This document shows positions 53,879-63,958 of a stretch of DNA of 64,000 bases, one piece after another (the stretch's first letter is position 1; each line of letters begins with the position of its first letter). The position numbers and the translations under genes were made by a program. Below the pieces are notes generated by a model. It did not search any database. It saw only the letters and a program-made list of their open reading frames with translations, and had not been told where the DNA came from. Source of the DNA: Massilibacteroides sp. (GTDB taxonomy: Bacteria > Bacteroidota > Bacteroidia > Bacteroidales > Tannerellaceae); contig NZ_JAQWCQ010000001.1 of assembly GCF_028705895.1 (NCBI RefSeq), positions 114,216 to 178,215 of the forward strand, in the 5' to 3' direction.

Positions 53879-55336
53879 ATGAGGGAAAATGTGAGAATTG
53901 TCTGGTGGCTTACGATTATTTCAGCCTGTCTGGTTATCGGAATGCAGATATATTGGCTTCATAGCCAACTTGTTTATGCAACCGACAACTATGCTTCCGG
54001 TTTAGCGAAAGAAATAGAAGAGGTGATGACGGAAGATTACCAGAGCAGAAATAATAAAGCAAAGAAGGCATTCACTTACCGATACAATATCAGTTCTGAT
54101 TACAGTGAAGACAAAAGCAACGCCCGGAATAAAGTGGTTATTTCTGTTGGCGAAAAAAGCAAGAACCTTCCGCTGTCATTAAGTTTAAAACAAGACAAAA
54201 ACGGACAGTTAGACTCCTCATCAATCAATGATATCCAAGACATCCAATGGAAAAAAACGGACACATTTGACATAAAAGCAACGGAAAGCATTTTCTACAA
54301 TGCTCTTTCTCATTATATCGCGGAGGCAAAATCACCATTGAATAAAGAAAAGGTCGATTCATTAATCGCCGAACGTATTCCTGAAATCACCTGTACAAGT
54401 TTTCTGTTTCGTTCGGATTCTATTTTATGGGATATGCAATGGCAGAAAACGGGAACATTACTGGCTCCTTCGATGGAATTGATCTACCCTTACAGTCCGT
54501 TAGAGAACAAAGACATGTCGTTCTCTATTCAGATACCGGTCAATCCCTTACTTAGGGATATGCTTTTTCAATTGGTGCTGGGATTCGTTTTCATATCGAT
54601 ATTAATCGGTTGCCTGTTATTCCAACTGCGTATTATTTTCCGGCAAAGGGAACTGAACGCCCTGCAATATAGTTTTGTAAACACCATGATTCATGAGTTG
54701 AGGCGCCCTGTCCAGACCTTAAAGATGCTGATCTCTTTCCTTAACAACAAGGATACGGAAACGGATAAGAACATGCGAGAACAGGTGGTACAGGATTCAT
54801 TCCACGAGTTAGACAGCCTGTCTGCTTATCTGACCAAACTAAAAGATATGGCACGTGTGGATAATGGCGAATTTCTACTCAATACGAAACCTTTTATAAT
54901 AAGAGAAAGTATAGAAAAAACGCTTCGGACGGTACAAAAGCCGTCCGGCAAAGTCATAAATTTTTCGGTTAACTGTATGCCGCCAGAACTGACGATAGAA
55001 GCAGATCCGGTTCATCTTTCCAATTTACTGACTAATTTAGTTGAGAATGCGATAAAATATTCAGGAAGCGAAGTTCAAATCAGGATAGAGGCCGAGATGA
55101 AAAATAAAAGTTTTCGACTACGTGTGGCAGACAATGGAATAGGTATCAGTCGCTCTGAGCAAGAACAAGTGTTTGAAAAATTCTACAGAGGAAATAATGT
55201 GTCGAAAAATGAAATACCGGGTGTTGGATTGGGATTGAGCTATGTGAAACTGATCGTTGAAGCGCATCATGGGACAATCGATTTGAAAAGCCGGTTGGGT
55301 GAAGGAACAAGCATACTCATTCAGTTACCGCAATGA
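53879..55336 (+). CDS. Membrane sensor histidine kinase
   Basis: The 485-residue product has membrane helices at about residues 8-27 and 222-246 enclosing a periplasmic sensor domain of about 190 residues with no recognisable fold. The phosphoacceptor is His272 in MIHELRRPVQ. The ATPase domain shows LVENAIKYS (N box), VADNGIGIS (G1) and GVGLGLSYVK (G2). There is no HAMP domain. The response regulator gene overlaps by 4 bp. The pair is divergent from the GLPGLI/receptor genes and may control them. Confidence 0.93.
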   Translation: MRENVRIVWWLTIISACLVIGMQIYWLHSQLVYATDNYASGLAKEIEEVMTEDYQSRNNKAKKAFTYRYNISSDYSEDKSNARNKVVISVGEKSKNLPLSLSLKQDKNGQLDSSSINDIQDIQWKKTDTFDIKATESIFYNALSHYIAEAKSPLNKEKVDSLIAERIPEITCTSFLFRSDSILWDMQWQKTGTLLAPSMELIYPYSPLENKDMSFSIQIPVNPLLRDMLFQLVLGFVFISILIGCLLFQLRIIFRQRELNALQYSFVNTMIHELRRPVQTLKMLISFLNNKDTETDKNMREQVVQDSFHELDSLSAYLTKLKDMARVDNGEFLLNTKPFIIRESIEKTLRTVQKPSGKVINFSVNCMPPELTIEADPVHLSNLLTNLVENAIKYSGSEVQIRIEAEMKNKSFRLRVADNGIGISRSEQEQVFEKFYRGNNVSKNEIPGVGLGLSYVKLIVEAHHGTIDLKSRLGEGTSILIQLPQ

Positions 55337-56016
55337 AAAAGATATTGAAAATACTGTTCGCCGACGATGATCTGAAGTATGCTTTGCTTTTGAAAAAATA
55401 CCTTGAGCAGGAAGGTTACGAGGTGGCTTATGTTGGAAACGGTGCCATGGCCTTAGAACAATATAAACGAGAGAAACCGGATTTGGTATTGTTGGATATC
55501 AATATGCCGGAGTTGAATGGCTTCGAAGTGGCTGAGCGAATACGCGGGATAGACCAACATGTGCTGATCTTTTTTCTTTCGGACAGGTCGGACAAAAGCG
55601 ATCGCTTAAAGGGCTTCAGCCTGAAAGGGAATGACTATATTGCCAAACCTTTTTATCCCGAAGAACTAATCGCCCGCATCCGGGAGCGTTTTGCATTATC
55701 GCTTAATGAAAGTACATCCGCAGAACTTTTTCGTTTCGGAAAGACTGAGTTTAATTTTAACACAAACGAACTTCGTTGTGGTAATCAAAAAACATTGATC
55801 ACTTCCCGGCAAGCCGAACTATTAGTTTTGCTGTCCCGTAATTTAAACATGGCTGTGTCGCGCGAAATCTTACTTACTGCTGTCTGGGGAAATGACTCCT
55901 ACGCAAATTCTTTGGCGTTGAATGTACAGATATCCTATCTTCGTAAGGCGATAAAGATAGACGAATCTGTTTCAATAGTTTCTCTGTCAAAAAAAGGGTA
56001 TATGTTGCGTGGATAA
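55333..56016 (+). CDS. OmpR/PhoB-family response regulator
   Basis: The 227-residue product has a receiver domain with acidic pocket FADDD, phosphoacceptor Asp55 in LLDINMPE, Ser83 and Lys105 (AKPF). A winged-helix DNA-binding domain follows (about 130-227) with LTAVWGNDSYANSLALNVQISYLRKAI and the final SLSKKGYMLRG. It is coupled to the kinase by ATGA overlap. Target genes are not shown by sequence; the divergent GLPGLI operon is the obvious candidate. Confidence 0.95.
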   Translation: MKKILKILFADDDLKYALLLKKYLEQEGYEVAYVGNGAMALEQYKREKPDLVLLDINMPELNGFEVAERIRGIDQHVLIFFLSDRSDKSDRLKGFSLKGNDYIAKPFYPEELIARIRERFALSLNESTSAELFRFGKTEFNFNTNELRCGNQKTLITSRQAELLVLLSRNLNMAVSREILLTAVWGNDSYANSLALNVQISYLRKAIKIDESVSIVSLSKKGYMLRG

Positions 56017-56030
56017 AATAGATTTAGGCG

Positions 56031-56038
56031 TATATTTG
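56031..56038 (+). promoter_or_regulatory. -7 element TATATTTG of galM
   Basis: Exact TAnnTTTG match, 41 bp before the galM ATG. Confidence 0.45.
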
Positions 56039-56078
56039 TCTTCATCATGAAAATATTCACAAAAACTAATTTAATAAG

Positions 56079-57203
56079 ATGAAAAAATTATGCTTAGCCG
56101 TGATGGCAATGGTGGTATTGCTGTCTTGCTCTGAAAAAAAGGAAGAAGCCACTCTTTCGGGACTAAAGAAAACTGATTTTATTTCCGAAGTGGAGGGTAA
56201 ACCGACTGCATTGTACGTGCTGAAAAACAAAAACGGGGTTGAAGCTTGTATCACAAATTATGGTGGACGTTTGGTGTCGTTGATGGTTCCCGATAGAGAC
56301 GGAAAACTGACTGACGTGGTGCTGGGATATGACAATATCGCGCAGTATGTAAATACGGATGGTAATTACGGCGCACTTATCGGACGTTACGGCAATCGTA
56401 TTGCTCAAGGTAAATTTACCTTAAATGGTACGGAATACACACTTCCGCAAAACAATAACGGTCATTGTCTTCATGGCGGTCCGAAAGGCTATCATACCCT
56501 TGTATGGAATGCCAAACAATTGAACGATCAGGCGTTAGAACTTACATATCTTTCTCCTGACGGCGAAGCCGGCTTCCCCGGTAATGTCAATATCAAAGTG
56601 GTTTATACATTGACTGACGATAATGCAGTTGATATCGCTTATGAAGCGACAACGGATAAACCGACAGTAATCAACCTTACGAACCATAGTTATTTCAATC
56701 TTTCCGGAACAACGGCTTCTATTGTTGATCATGTTATTTCAATCAATGCGGACACTTACACTCCGGTGGACAGTTTGTTGATTCCAACAGGAGAGCTTCC
56801 TTCAGTAGAAGGTACGCCTATGGATCTGCGTGCTCCAATAGTTATCGGAGATCATATTAACGATGACTTTGACCAATTAGTAAAAGGTAAAGGATATGAT
56901 CATAACTGGGTGTTGAATACGAAAGGTAACATTAGCGGAATCGCAGCAAAAGTTATCAGCCCGAAAACTGGTATCAGCTTAGAAGTTTATACCAACGAAC
57001 CGGGTCTTCAGTTTTATTCCGGTAACTTTATGACTGAAGATAAAGGTAAATTAGGAGCTATCTACAATCACCGTGGTGCACTCTGTCTGGAAACTCAGCA
57101 TTATCCGGACAGCCCGAATCACCCCGATTTCCCTACGACAACAGTTAATCCGGGTGAAACTTACAAAAGTCATTGTATTTATAAGCTGACAGTAGAGAAA
57201 TAA
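56079..57203 (+). CDS. galM: Aldose 1-epimerase (mutarotase), lipoprotein form
   Basis: The 374-residue enzyme interconverts alpha and beta anomers of aldoses such as galactose. Motifs include NYGGRLVSLMVPDRDG, HCLHGGPKGYH with a catalytic His, NLTNHSYFNL with the second His, and CLETQHYPDSPNHPDF with the catalytic Glu. An N-terminal lipobox (VLLSC) places it in the envelope, common for Bacteroidota mutarotases. It is a single gene with its own -7 box and a terminator. Confidence 0.95.
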   Translation: MKKLCLAVMAMVVLLSCSEKKEEATLSGLKKTDFISEVEGKPTALYVLKNKNGVEACITNYGGRLVSLMVPDRDGKLTDVVLGYDNIAQYVNTDGNYGALIGRYGNRIAQGKFTLNGTEYTLPQNNNGHCLHGGPKGYHTLVWNAKQLNDQALELTYLSPDGEAGFPGNVNIKVVYTLTDDNAVDIAYEATTDKPTVINLTNHSYFNLSGTTASIVDHVISINADTYTPVDSLLIPTGELPSVEGTPMDLRAPIVIGDHINDDFDQLVKGKGYDHNWVLNTKGNISGIAAKVISPKTGISLEVYTNEPGLQFYSGNFMTEDKGKLGAIYNHRGALCLETQHYPDSPNHPDFPTTTVNPGETYKSHCIYKLTVEK

Positions 57204-57236
57204 TCCGTTTCTGATTAACTGACAAAATCAAATCAG

Positions 57237-57273
57237 GCAGGAAGTCCATCCAACGGTTCTTCCTGCTTTTTTT
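57237..57273. terminator. Terminator between galM and the propeller lipoprotein gene
   Basis: GCAGGAAG (57237-57244) pairs with CTTCCTGC (57259-57266) and is followed by T7. It directly follows galM on the plus strand and abuts the stop codon of the convergent gene. Confidence 0.75.
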
Positions 57274-58396
57274 AATGAATTACCGGCAGATTATAGATGA
57301 AGAACGGATCATCATGATTAGTAGAAGCCAAATAGATCTTCTGATCTTTTTCGTCAACAGTAAAACGTCCCCATTGATCCAATTTGTATTTCTTGATCGG
57401 ATTTCCATTCCAGTCGTATTGTTCTACAAAGATATAATGGAGTCCTTTTTGACCCTCCTTCCATACATCGGATGGCGTTCTGCCGCTATACAGAAAGTAA
57501 ACATAGTCTTTCCCTGCACATGCTCCCCAGTAATGCGTGGTGTTTTGATCCATTCCATCGAGTTTGTATAACGTACCTTCATCAAACTTTTCCTTTTCGA
57601 AATTAATTGTCCGAATCGTTTTTGCCTCAAGATCCATGAATTTGATAATCTTGAAGTATTTATAGGCATAGGCCATTCTATTCCTTTGCGGATTGACAAC
57701 AAAGTCTCCGATATATGGAACCCATGATTTCATTCGGGAAGTGAGAGCTAAGCTCAGGATTTCTTTATGGACAGCTGTGTCATTTTCAAAGTTCACGTGA
57801 AAGATACTTTTGCCCGTTTTACTGTTTTCAATATAGACAAAATTATCCTTCTTGGTTTCGGCCATCTGTTTTTCATCAAATTGTTTTATCTTATCAGTGA
57901 ATTTATATCTGTTGAAGACTAATTCATCGTCGGTTGTTATTTTATAAATATACCCTTTGTTATAAACGTAACTAAGAACGTCGTCGTCACAACTGAGAAT
58001 AAGTGAGTAAGCCAAAAATTCATTCGGCCCGTTACCTACCGTGCCACGTTCTCCGATAAATTTCAGATCCGGTAATTGAAATACCCGGATCGGAGCGTTG
58101 ATATTCTTCATAATAAGCCGATTGTCTTTTATCAACATCTCTGTTTCACCGAGTTTGAAAATGACTGTGTCGGCAACCATCTGCGTACCTGTCAAATCGA
58201 CCACGCCATTGAATGGATCTTTATTTTTGTAATAGACTTCACCTTCTTCTAATTCAGGTAAAGGGATTTCCGGCTCTTCAACAATAGCTGCCGAATCCTC
58301 TAATGCAAGAACAGGTGTTTGTTTTGTCGTTTTACTTGTGCAGGAAAAAAGTAAAAAGAAGAATAAGATAAACAAGGTAATGTTTTGTCGTTTCAT
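57272..58396 (-). CDS. 6-bladed beta-propeller lipoprotein
   Basis: The product has 374 residues from ATG 58396, which opens the lipoprotein signal MKRQNITLFILFFFLLFSC; the frame is open to 58549 but that part lacks signal features. Repeated short beta-rich segments and the GTVGNGPNEFLA turn match the TolB-like/BF3164-type propellers of Bacteroidota. Such proteins are surface or periplasmic lipoproteins of unknown role. A -7 box TACATTTG lies at 58428-58435 on the minus strand. Confidence 0.82.
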   Translation of the reverse strand: MKRQNITLFILFFFLLFSCTSKTTKQTPVLALEDSAAIVEEPEIPLPELEEGEVYYKNKDPFNGVVDLTGTQMVADTVIFKLGETEMLIKDNRLIMKNINAPIRVFQLPDLKFIGERGTVGNGPNEFLAYSLILSCDDDVLSYVYNKGYIYKITTDDELVFNRYKFTDKIKQFDEKQMAETKKDNFVYIENSKTGKSIFHVNFENDTAVHKEILSLALTSRMKSWVPYIGDFVVNPQRNRMAYAYKYFKIIKFMDLEAKTIRTINFEKEKFDEGTLYKLDGMDQNTTHYWGACAGKDYVYFLYSGRTPSDVWKEGQKGLHYIFVEQYDWNGNPIKKYKLDQWGRFTVDEKDQKIYLASTNHDDPFFIYNLPVIH

Positions 58397-58427
58397 AATC
58401 TGCATCTGAATTCGTTTAATATATTCA

Positions 58428-58435
58428 CAAATGTA
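58428..58435 (-). promoter_or_regulatory. -7 element TACATTTG of the propeller lipoprotein gene
   Basis: Exact TAnnTTTG match on the minus strand, 32 bp before the start chosen at 58396, which also supports that start. Confidence 0.4.
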
Positions 58436-58563
58436 ACACGAAAACAATACGGTGTTTTCGTAATTGTTTGTATTTAAACGTTTTTGATAAGAATAGTGTC
58501 GTTGAGAATAATTGACAGGAATCTGTTTCCACAGAAAATAACCCGACAATACTGAATATTTTA

Positions 58564-58571
58564 TACTTTTG
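58564..58571 (+). promoter_or_regulatory. -7 element TACTTTTG of valS
   Basis: Exact TAnnTTTG match, 62 bp before the valS ATG. The interval from 58437 to 58633 has no other gene. Confidence 0.45.
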
Positions 58572-58633
58572 CATCTTGCGGTGAGTTTATTCGCCGGAAA
58601 ACAAAGAATAACAGTTTATTAATTTACAGATAA

Positions 58634-61258
58634 ATGGAAATAGCAAGCAAATACAATCCTCAGGACGTAGAGGGGAAATGGTATGCCTATTGGTTAGAGA
58701 ATGGTTATTTTAAGTCGAAACCCGATGGTCGCGAACCTTATACGATAGTCATCCCGCCACCTAACGTCACCGGTGTATTGCATATGGGACACATGTTGAA
58801 CAATACGATACAGGATATTCTGGTTCGCCGTGCCCGTATGAAAGGAAAAAATGCTTGCTGGGTTCCGGGTACCGACCATGCTTCTATTGCCACGGAGGCG
58901 AAAGTTGTTGGCCGATTAGCCGAGCAGGGAATTAATAAAAAAGACCTGAGTCGGGAAGACTTCCTGAAACATGCTTGGGAATGGAAAGAAGAACATGGAG
59001 GTATCATTCTTCAACAATTACGGAAATTAGGCGCTTCGTGCGACTGGGATAGAACAGCCTTTACGATGGATGAAATCCGTTCGGAAAGTGTGATCAAAGT
59101 TTTTATTGACCTTTATAATAAAGGTTTGATCTATAGGGGCGTGCGTATGGTGAACTGGGATCCGAAAGCACTTACGGCCCTTTCTGATGAAGAAGTAATT
59201 TATAAGGAAGAACACAGTAAACTATATTACCTGCGTTACAAAATAGAAGGAGATACGGATAACTATATTATCGTTGCTACAACTCGTCCGGAGACGATTC
59301 TGGGAGATACGGCTGTTTGCGTAAATCCGAACGATCCGCGATATGCATTCCTGAAAGACAAGAAAGTAATCGTGCCGTTGGTGAACCGTGCCGTTCCTAT
59401 TATTATGGACGAATATGTAGATATGGAATTCGGTACGGGATGTTTGAAAGTTACTCCGGCACACGATGTAAACGACTATATGCTGGGCGAAAAGTATAAT
59501 CTGCCGACTATTGATGTGTTCAATGATAACGGAACTATCAGCGAGGCCGGTCAACTTTATATTGGTCAGGATCGTTTTGACGTTCGAAAGCAGATTGCAC
59601 TTGATCTGGAAGCTGCAGGATTAATGGAAAAGGTAGAAAATTATGAAAATAAAGTTGGCTATTCGGAACGTACGAATGTGGTGATTGAACCAAAACTCTC
59701 CATGCAGTGGTTTCTCAAAATGGAAGGTTTGGCCAAGCCGGCCTTAGACTCTGTGATGAATGACGATATTCGTTTCTACCCTTCTAAATTCAAGAATACT
59801 TACCGCTATTGGATGGAGAATGTGAAGGACTGGTGTATTTCACGCCAACTCTGGTGGGGACATCGGATTCCTGCTTATTTCCTTCCCGAAGGTGGATTCG
59901 TCGTTGCTGAAACAGCCGAACAAGCCTTAACTGCGGCAAAAGAAAAAACAGGCAATGCTTCTTTGACTATAGCAGACTTACGGCAGGATGAAGACTGTTT
60001 GGATACCTGGTTCTCTTCCTGGTTATGGCCTATCTCGCTTTTTGATGGAATAAATAATCCGGGAAATGAAGAGATAAACTATTATTACCCGACGAATGAC
60101 TTAGTAACCGGTCCGGATATTATTTTCTTCTGGGTAGCCCGTATGATTATGGCGGGTTATGAATACAATAAAGATAAGCCCTTTAAGAATGTTTATTTTA
60201 CGGGAATCGTACGCGACAAACTGGGGCGTAAAATGTCTAAATCATTAGGAAACTCTCCTGACCCATTAGCCCTTATTGAGCAATACGGAGCAGATGGTGT
60301 TCGTATGGGATTAATGTTGACAGCACCGGCGGGAAACGATATTCCTTTTGATGAGAGCCTTTGTGAACAAGGACGTAATTTCAACAACAAGATATGGAAT
60401 GCTTTCCGCCTTGTAAAGGGATGGGAAGTGAGTACCGATATAGAACAACCGGAGTCGGCGAAGATTGCCGTGGATTGGTTTGGCAATGTGCTGAACAAAA
60501 CAGTTGCAGAAGTGGACGATTTGTTTAATAAATACCGCTTATCAGAAGCGTTAATGGCTGTTTACAAATTGTTCTGGGATGAATTTTCATCCTGGTATCT
60601 GGAGCTTGTTAAACCAGGCTATCAGCAACCGATTGATAAAGCGACTTATGACGTAACCTTAGGATACTTTGATTCATTGCTCCGTTTATTGCATCCATTC
60701 ATGCCGTTTATTACGGAAGAATTGTGGCAAGCATTAGCTGAACGCAAAAAAGATGAAAGCATAATGGTTGCCCTCATGCCTGAAGACGCAGGTTTTGATG
60801 AGCAGGTGATCACGACATTCGAGAGAGTGAAAGAAATTATTGCCGGTGTCCGTTCTATTCGACTGCAAAAGAATATTCCCAATAAAGAATTATTATCCCT
60901 TGAAGTGGCCGGTTCGCACAATGGTGCGTTTGATAAAGCGATCACAAAAATGGCAAATCTTGATTCAATAAAGATTGTAACGGAAAAAGACGCTACTGCA
61001 GCTTCCTTCTTAGTCGGAACAACCGAATATGCTGTTCCGCTTGGAAATAATATCGATGTGGAAGCAGAATTGAAAAAGTTGAATGACGAACTTGTTTATC
61101 TCAAAGGTTTTCTAAAATCAGTAAAAGGTAAATTGAGCAATGAAAAGTTTGTAGCCAATGCTAAGCCTGAAATTGTCGATAATGAGCGTAAAAAACAGGC
61201 AGACGCAGAAAGTAAAATAAAAACTATCGAGGAAAGCATAGCTGCATTAAATAAATAA
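58634..61258 (+). CDS. valS: Valyl-tRNA synthetase
   Basis: This 874-residue class I synthetase charges tRNA-Val. The HIGH motif is in [17 protein letters not shown] near residue 42, and KMSKS is present as [13 protein letters not shown] near residue 534. An editing domain lies between, with [13 protein letters not shown] and [16 protein letters not shown], and the coiled-coil C-terminal arm ends the protein ([22 protein letters not shown]). All expected parts are present. Confidence 0.98.
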   Translation: MEIASKYNPQDVEGKWYAYWLENGYFKSKPDGREPYTIVIPPPNVTGVLHMGHMLNNTIQDILVRRARMKGKNACWVPGTDHASIATEAKVVGRLAEQGINKKDLSREDFLKHAWEWKEEHGGIILQQLRKLGASCDWDRTAFTMDEIRSESVIKVFIDLYNKGLIYRGVRMVNWDPKALTALSDEEVIYKEEHSKLYYLRYKIEGDTDNYIIVATTRPETILGDTAVCVNPNDPRYAFLKDKKVIVPLVNRAVPIIMDEYVDMEFGTGCLKVTPAHDVNDYMLGEKYNLPTIDVFNDNGTISEAGQLYIGQDRFDVRKQIALDLEAAGLMEKVENYENKVGYSERTNVVIEPKLSMQWFLKMEGLAKPALDSVMNDDIRFYPSKFKNTYRYWMENVKDWCISRQLWWGHRIPAYFLPEGGFVVAETAEQALTAAKEKTGNASLTIADLRQDEDCLDTWFSSWLWPISLFDGINNPGNEEINYYYPTNDLVTGPDIIFFWVARMIMAGYEYNKDKPFKNVYFTGIVRDKLGRKMSKSLGNSPDPLALIEQYGADGVRMGLMLTAPAGNDIPFDESLCEQGRNFNNKIWNAFRLVKGWEVSTDIEQPESAKIAVDWFGNVLNKTVAEVDDLFNKYRLSEALMAVYKLFWDEFSSWYLELVKPGYQQPIDKATYDVTLGYFDSLLRLLHPFMPFITEELWQALAERKKDESIMVALMPEDAGFDEQVITTFERVKEIIAGVRSIRLQKNIPNKELLSLEVAGSHNGAFDKAITKMANLDSIKIVTEKDATAASFLVGTTEYAVPLGNNIDVEAELKKLNDELVYLKGFLKSVKGKLSNEKFVANAKPEIVDNERKKQADAESKIKTIEESIAALNK

Positions 61259-61386
61259 GAGTGAGGAGATAGAATGATAACAAAAAAAGGAGTGAAGTGA
61301 GGGTATTCTAAAATAAATCAGTATTTTTACATTGTGTTCGCAAACATCCGACACGGTCTATTATTAACTGATTAAATAACAATACA

Positions 61387-62244
61387 ATGAAACACTCAAG
61401 AAGATCATTCTTCAAACAAGGACTCGCGGGAGCTTTGCTTATGGGTACGGCCTCATTAGGGCATGCCTTCGGGTTGCCCGATCCGGTTAAACCGAAAGCT
61501 CCCAAAGCCGTGAATCCATTTAAATTAGGAATGGCAGGTTACACATTTGTACATTTCGATTTGGAAACTACGCTGAAAACTTTGAAAAGTTTAGATATCC
61601 ATTATCTTTGTATCAAAGATTTTCATTTGCCATTCAAAAGTACCGATGAGGAAATCAAGGTTTTTCATGAGAAATGTGCCTCTTACGGAGTGACCGGATA
61701 TGCCGTTGGTCCTATCTACATGAAAACCGAAGAAGAAATCGACAAAGGCTTTGAATATGCAAAACGAGTAGGGGTGAAGTTGATCGTTGGCGTTCCCAAT
61801 TATGAACTATTGCCTTACGTGGACAAGAAAGTAAAAGAGTATGACTTCAAATATGCGATTCATTTGCACGGACCGGACATTAAGACGTATCCTGATGCAA
61901 CGGACGTATGGGAGAATACGAAAAACTTAGATGCCCGTATCGGGATGTGTCTTGATATTGGCCATGATTTAAGAAACGGATGTGATCCGGTTGCCGATTT
62001 GAAGAAATATCACACGCGTGTATTTGACATGCATATTAAAGATGTGACGGATTCTTCGAAAGCCGGAAGAGGTATTGAAATAGGTCGAGGAAAAATAGAC
62101 TTCCCCGCATTGATTAAAGCACTGCGTGAAGTCAACTATACCGGTGCATGTAGTCTGGAATATGAAAAAGATATGAAAGACCCATTCTTAGGTATTGCAG
62201 AATCCATCGGTTATTTCAAAGCGATAAGCGATTTGGAATTCTAA
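61387..62244 (+). CDS. Tat-exported sugar phosphate isomerase/epimerase-like protein
   Basis: The 285-residue product has a twin-arginine leader (SRRSFFKQGLAGALLMGTA). The barrel carries probable metal ligands in AIHLHGPD, CLDIGHDL, MHIKDVTD and CSLEYEKD, as in AP-endonuclease-2-like isomerases. It is the third exported protein of this fold in the window, but not near a SusCD locus. It is followed 13 bp later by a lipoprotein gene. The natural substrate is unknown. Confidence 0.87.
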   Translation: MKHSRRSFFKQGLAGALLMGTASLGHAFGLPDPVKPKAPKAVNPFKLGMAGYTFVHFDLETTLKTLKSLDIHYLCIKDFHLPFKSTDEEIKVFHEKCASYGVTGYAVGPIYMKTEEEIDKGFEYAKRVGVKLIVGVPNYELLPYVDKKVKEYDFKYAIHLHGPDIKTYPDATDVWENTKNLDARIGMCLDIGHDLRNGCDPVADLKKYHTRVFDMHIKDVTDSSKAGRGIEIGRGKIDFPALIKALREVNYTGACSLEYEKDMKDPFLGIAESIGYFKAISDLEF

Positions 62245-62257
62245 ACAAATTAATTTC

Positions 62258-63292
62258 ATGAAAAATGCGTTGTTATTAACTTTATTAGTGGTAATTCTGT
62301 CGTCTTGTAATACAATTAATTATATTAATATAGAGACACATAAACCGGCAGAAATTACGTTTCCGAGCAGAGTAAATACTATTCTTATTGTTAACAACGC
62401 TGTTCCTCAACCAGAGAAGGTTGGGTATGAATATAAATATATGAATGCAACACAAGACACTGCCCGTGCGAAAGCGGACAGTGCCTTGTTTGATGCCGGA
62501 CGGGCTTTAGGACTTGCTATTCTTGAAACCGACTACTTTAGTGATGTGCGGCTTTTTAATGAATCCACCCGAACAGACGACCAATATATTACGGACAAAA
62601 AGCTGACAAAGGAAACCGTTCAGACGCTTTGTGAAGAAACACAGACGGATGCTATAATCTCTATAGATCGTCTTTTATTTGATATGACAAAGGTTGTAAC
62701 AGCTATGCCAAATGGTTTCTTTGTTGGGTTTATTAATGTGAAAATAGCAGGAGTGATACGTGCCTACCTGCCGGAAAGAAACAATTCTCTGGCAACTGTA
62801 TTCCTCAATGACAGTGTATTCTGGGCTGAAGAAGGAGGGAGTTTAGAAGAATTAAACGCATACTTACCCAGTCCCGAAAATGCCCTCAGGGAAGCAGCTA
62901 AATATATTGGAGAACTTGCCTCTCCTAATTTTGTTCCTCATTGGCAAAACGAGATGCGTTGGTTTTATACCGGACCGACTACGGAATGGAAACGAGCAAC
63001 AGCCTATGCTAATACGCAAAGATGGGATGCTGCGGAATCAGTCTGGCTATCCATGTTTGAGAAAATAACGAATGAAAAAAACAAAGCCAAAATAGCCTCT
63101 AATTTAGCATTCGCAAAAGAAATGCAAGGTGATTACCAGGAAGCTTTAAAATGGGCGGAAAAAGCAAGGGATTTCTTTAAAAACAAAGGAGATGATTCAA
63201 AAGACGCTAATTTGTTAGAACAGTATGTTATTGTTCTGAAAGAGCGTATTAAGGAAAACAAGGTGCTTAATATTCAATTTGAAGAAACATAA
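62258..63292 (+). CDS. DUF6340-like lipoprotein with C-terminal TPR-like helices
   Basis: The 344-residue product has a lipoprotein signal (lipobox LSSC) followed by NTINYINIETHKPAEITFPSRVNTILIVNN. This N-terminal pattern matches proteins annotated DUF6340 in Bacteroidales. The C-terminal third is helical, with repeats such as AKIASNLAFAKEMQGDYQEALKWAEKA, typical of tetratricopeptides. Probably cotranscribed with the isomerase. Function unknown. Confidence 0.78.
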   Translation: MKNALLLTLLVVILSSCNTINYINIETHKPAEITFPSRVNTILIVNNAVPQPEKVGYEYKYMNATQDTARAKADSALFDAGRALGLAILETDYFSDVRLFNESTRTDDQYITDKKLTKETVQTLCEETQTDAIISIDRLLFDMTKVVTAMPNGFFVGFINVKIAGVIRAYLPERNNSLATVFLNDSVFWAEEGGSLEELNAYLPSPENALREAAKYIGELASPNFVPHWQNEMRWFYTGPTTEWKRATAYANTQRWDAAESVWLSMFEKITNEKNKAKIASNLAFAKEMQGDYQEALKWAEKARDFFKNKGDDSKDANLLEQYVIVLKERIKENKVLNIQFEET

Positions 63293-63315
63293 TCCTCTAT
63301 TCATAATATTATTAC

Positions 63316-63323
63316 TACCTTTG
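63316..63323 (+). promoter_or_regulatory. -7 element TACCTTTG before the small acidic protein gene
   Basis: Exact TAnnTTTG match, 26 bp upstream of the ATG at 63349. Confidence 0.45.
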
Positions 63324-63348
63324 TTCTCCTCAATAAGATCAGAAGGAA

Positions 63349-63810
63349 ATGGGTTCGAATAATACAAAAATACAAGCTTTGATTGAATCTGCATTTATTG
63401 CAGTGCTGGATAAGTTAGAGCAGGACGGTTCAGCAAATCAAATTAACGACTTACATGTACAAATAGACCGCGAAAGCGGAGAATTATCAATCTTTAGTGA
63501 GGACGAACAGCCTCTTGGAAAGATTGTTATATTCGATTGGGTTGAAAACAAACAACCTGAAGAAGTCTTTAATAAACATGCGGAGTCTGTGATTAAGTCC
63601 GCTTTAGTCTCTTTAGCTTCAAAAGAAGTGTTTGATCGGTCTTGTATTGCAAAACCCTTTTCAGTAAATCTCTCAGATGAAGAGTTTACTGACATCGAAG
63701 AATTGCTTTTTATCGATGACGAGCTCCTACGGTTAGACGACCCTTTACTAAAAGATATGGATGCAGATTTAGATGATTTTTTAGAAAAACTCCTTTCTGA
63801 TATCGAATAA
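63349..63810 (+). CDS. Small acidic protein of unknown function
   Basis: The 153-residue product has no signal peptide. It is strongly acidic, especially at the C-terminus (about residues 115-153), which is almost wholly Asp, Glu, Leu and Phe. I recognise no domain. It has its own -7 box and stands directly before a tRNA gene. It is long enough, with a fitting promoter, to be taken as a real gene. Confidence 0.72.
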   Translation: MGSNNTKIQALIESAFIAVLDKLEQDGSANQINDLHVQIDRESGELSIFSEDEQPLGKIVIFDWVENKQPEEVFNKHAESVIKSALVSLASKEVFDRSCIAKPFSVNLSDEEFTDIEELLFIDDELLRLDDPLLKDMDADLDDFLEKLLSDIE

Positions 63811-63815
63811 CTTTT

Positions 63816-63823
63816 TACCTTTG
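63816..63823 (+). promoter_or_regulatory. -7 element TACCTTTG of the tRNA gene
   Basis: Exact TAnnTTTG match, 20 bp before the mature 5' end of the tRNA. Confidence 0.5.
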
Positions 63824-63843
63824 TGCCCGAATAAAAAACTCCT

Positions 63844-63916
63844 GCCGAAATAGCTCAGTTGGTAGAGCAATTCATTCGTAATGAATAGGTCGCCGGTTCG
63901 AGTCCGGCTTTCGGCT
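63844..63916 (+). tRNA. tRNA-Thr (anticodon CGT)
   Basis: The 73-base gene folds with acceptor stem GCCGAAA/TTTCGGC, D arm around AGTTGGTAGA, anticodon stem ATTCA/TGAAT with loop TTCGTAA, and T arm GCCGG-TTCGAGT-CCGGC. The anticodon CGT reads ACG threonine codons. The 3' CCA is not encoded. It is followed by a terminator. Confidence 0.97.
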
Positions 63917-63927
63917 CATAAATTATG

Positions 63928-63958
63928 AAGCAGTTACAGAGATGTGGCTGCTTTTTTT
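63928..63958 (+). terminator. Terminator after tRNA-Thr
   Basis: AAGCAGTTACA (63928-63938) pairs with TGTGGCTGCTT (63943-63953) around GAGA with two G-U pairs, and T continues to 63958. Confidence 0.8.

Noticed and set aside
63844..63916. tRNA-Thr as an integration site
   Set aside because: No integrase gene and no repeated 3' tRNA segment are visible before the window ends.
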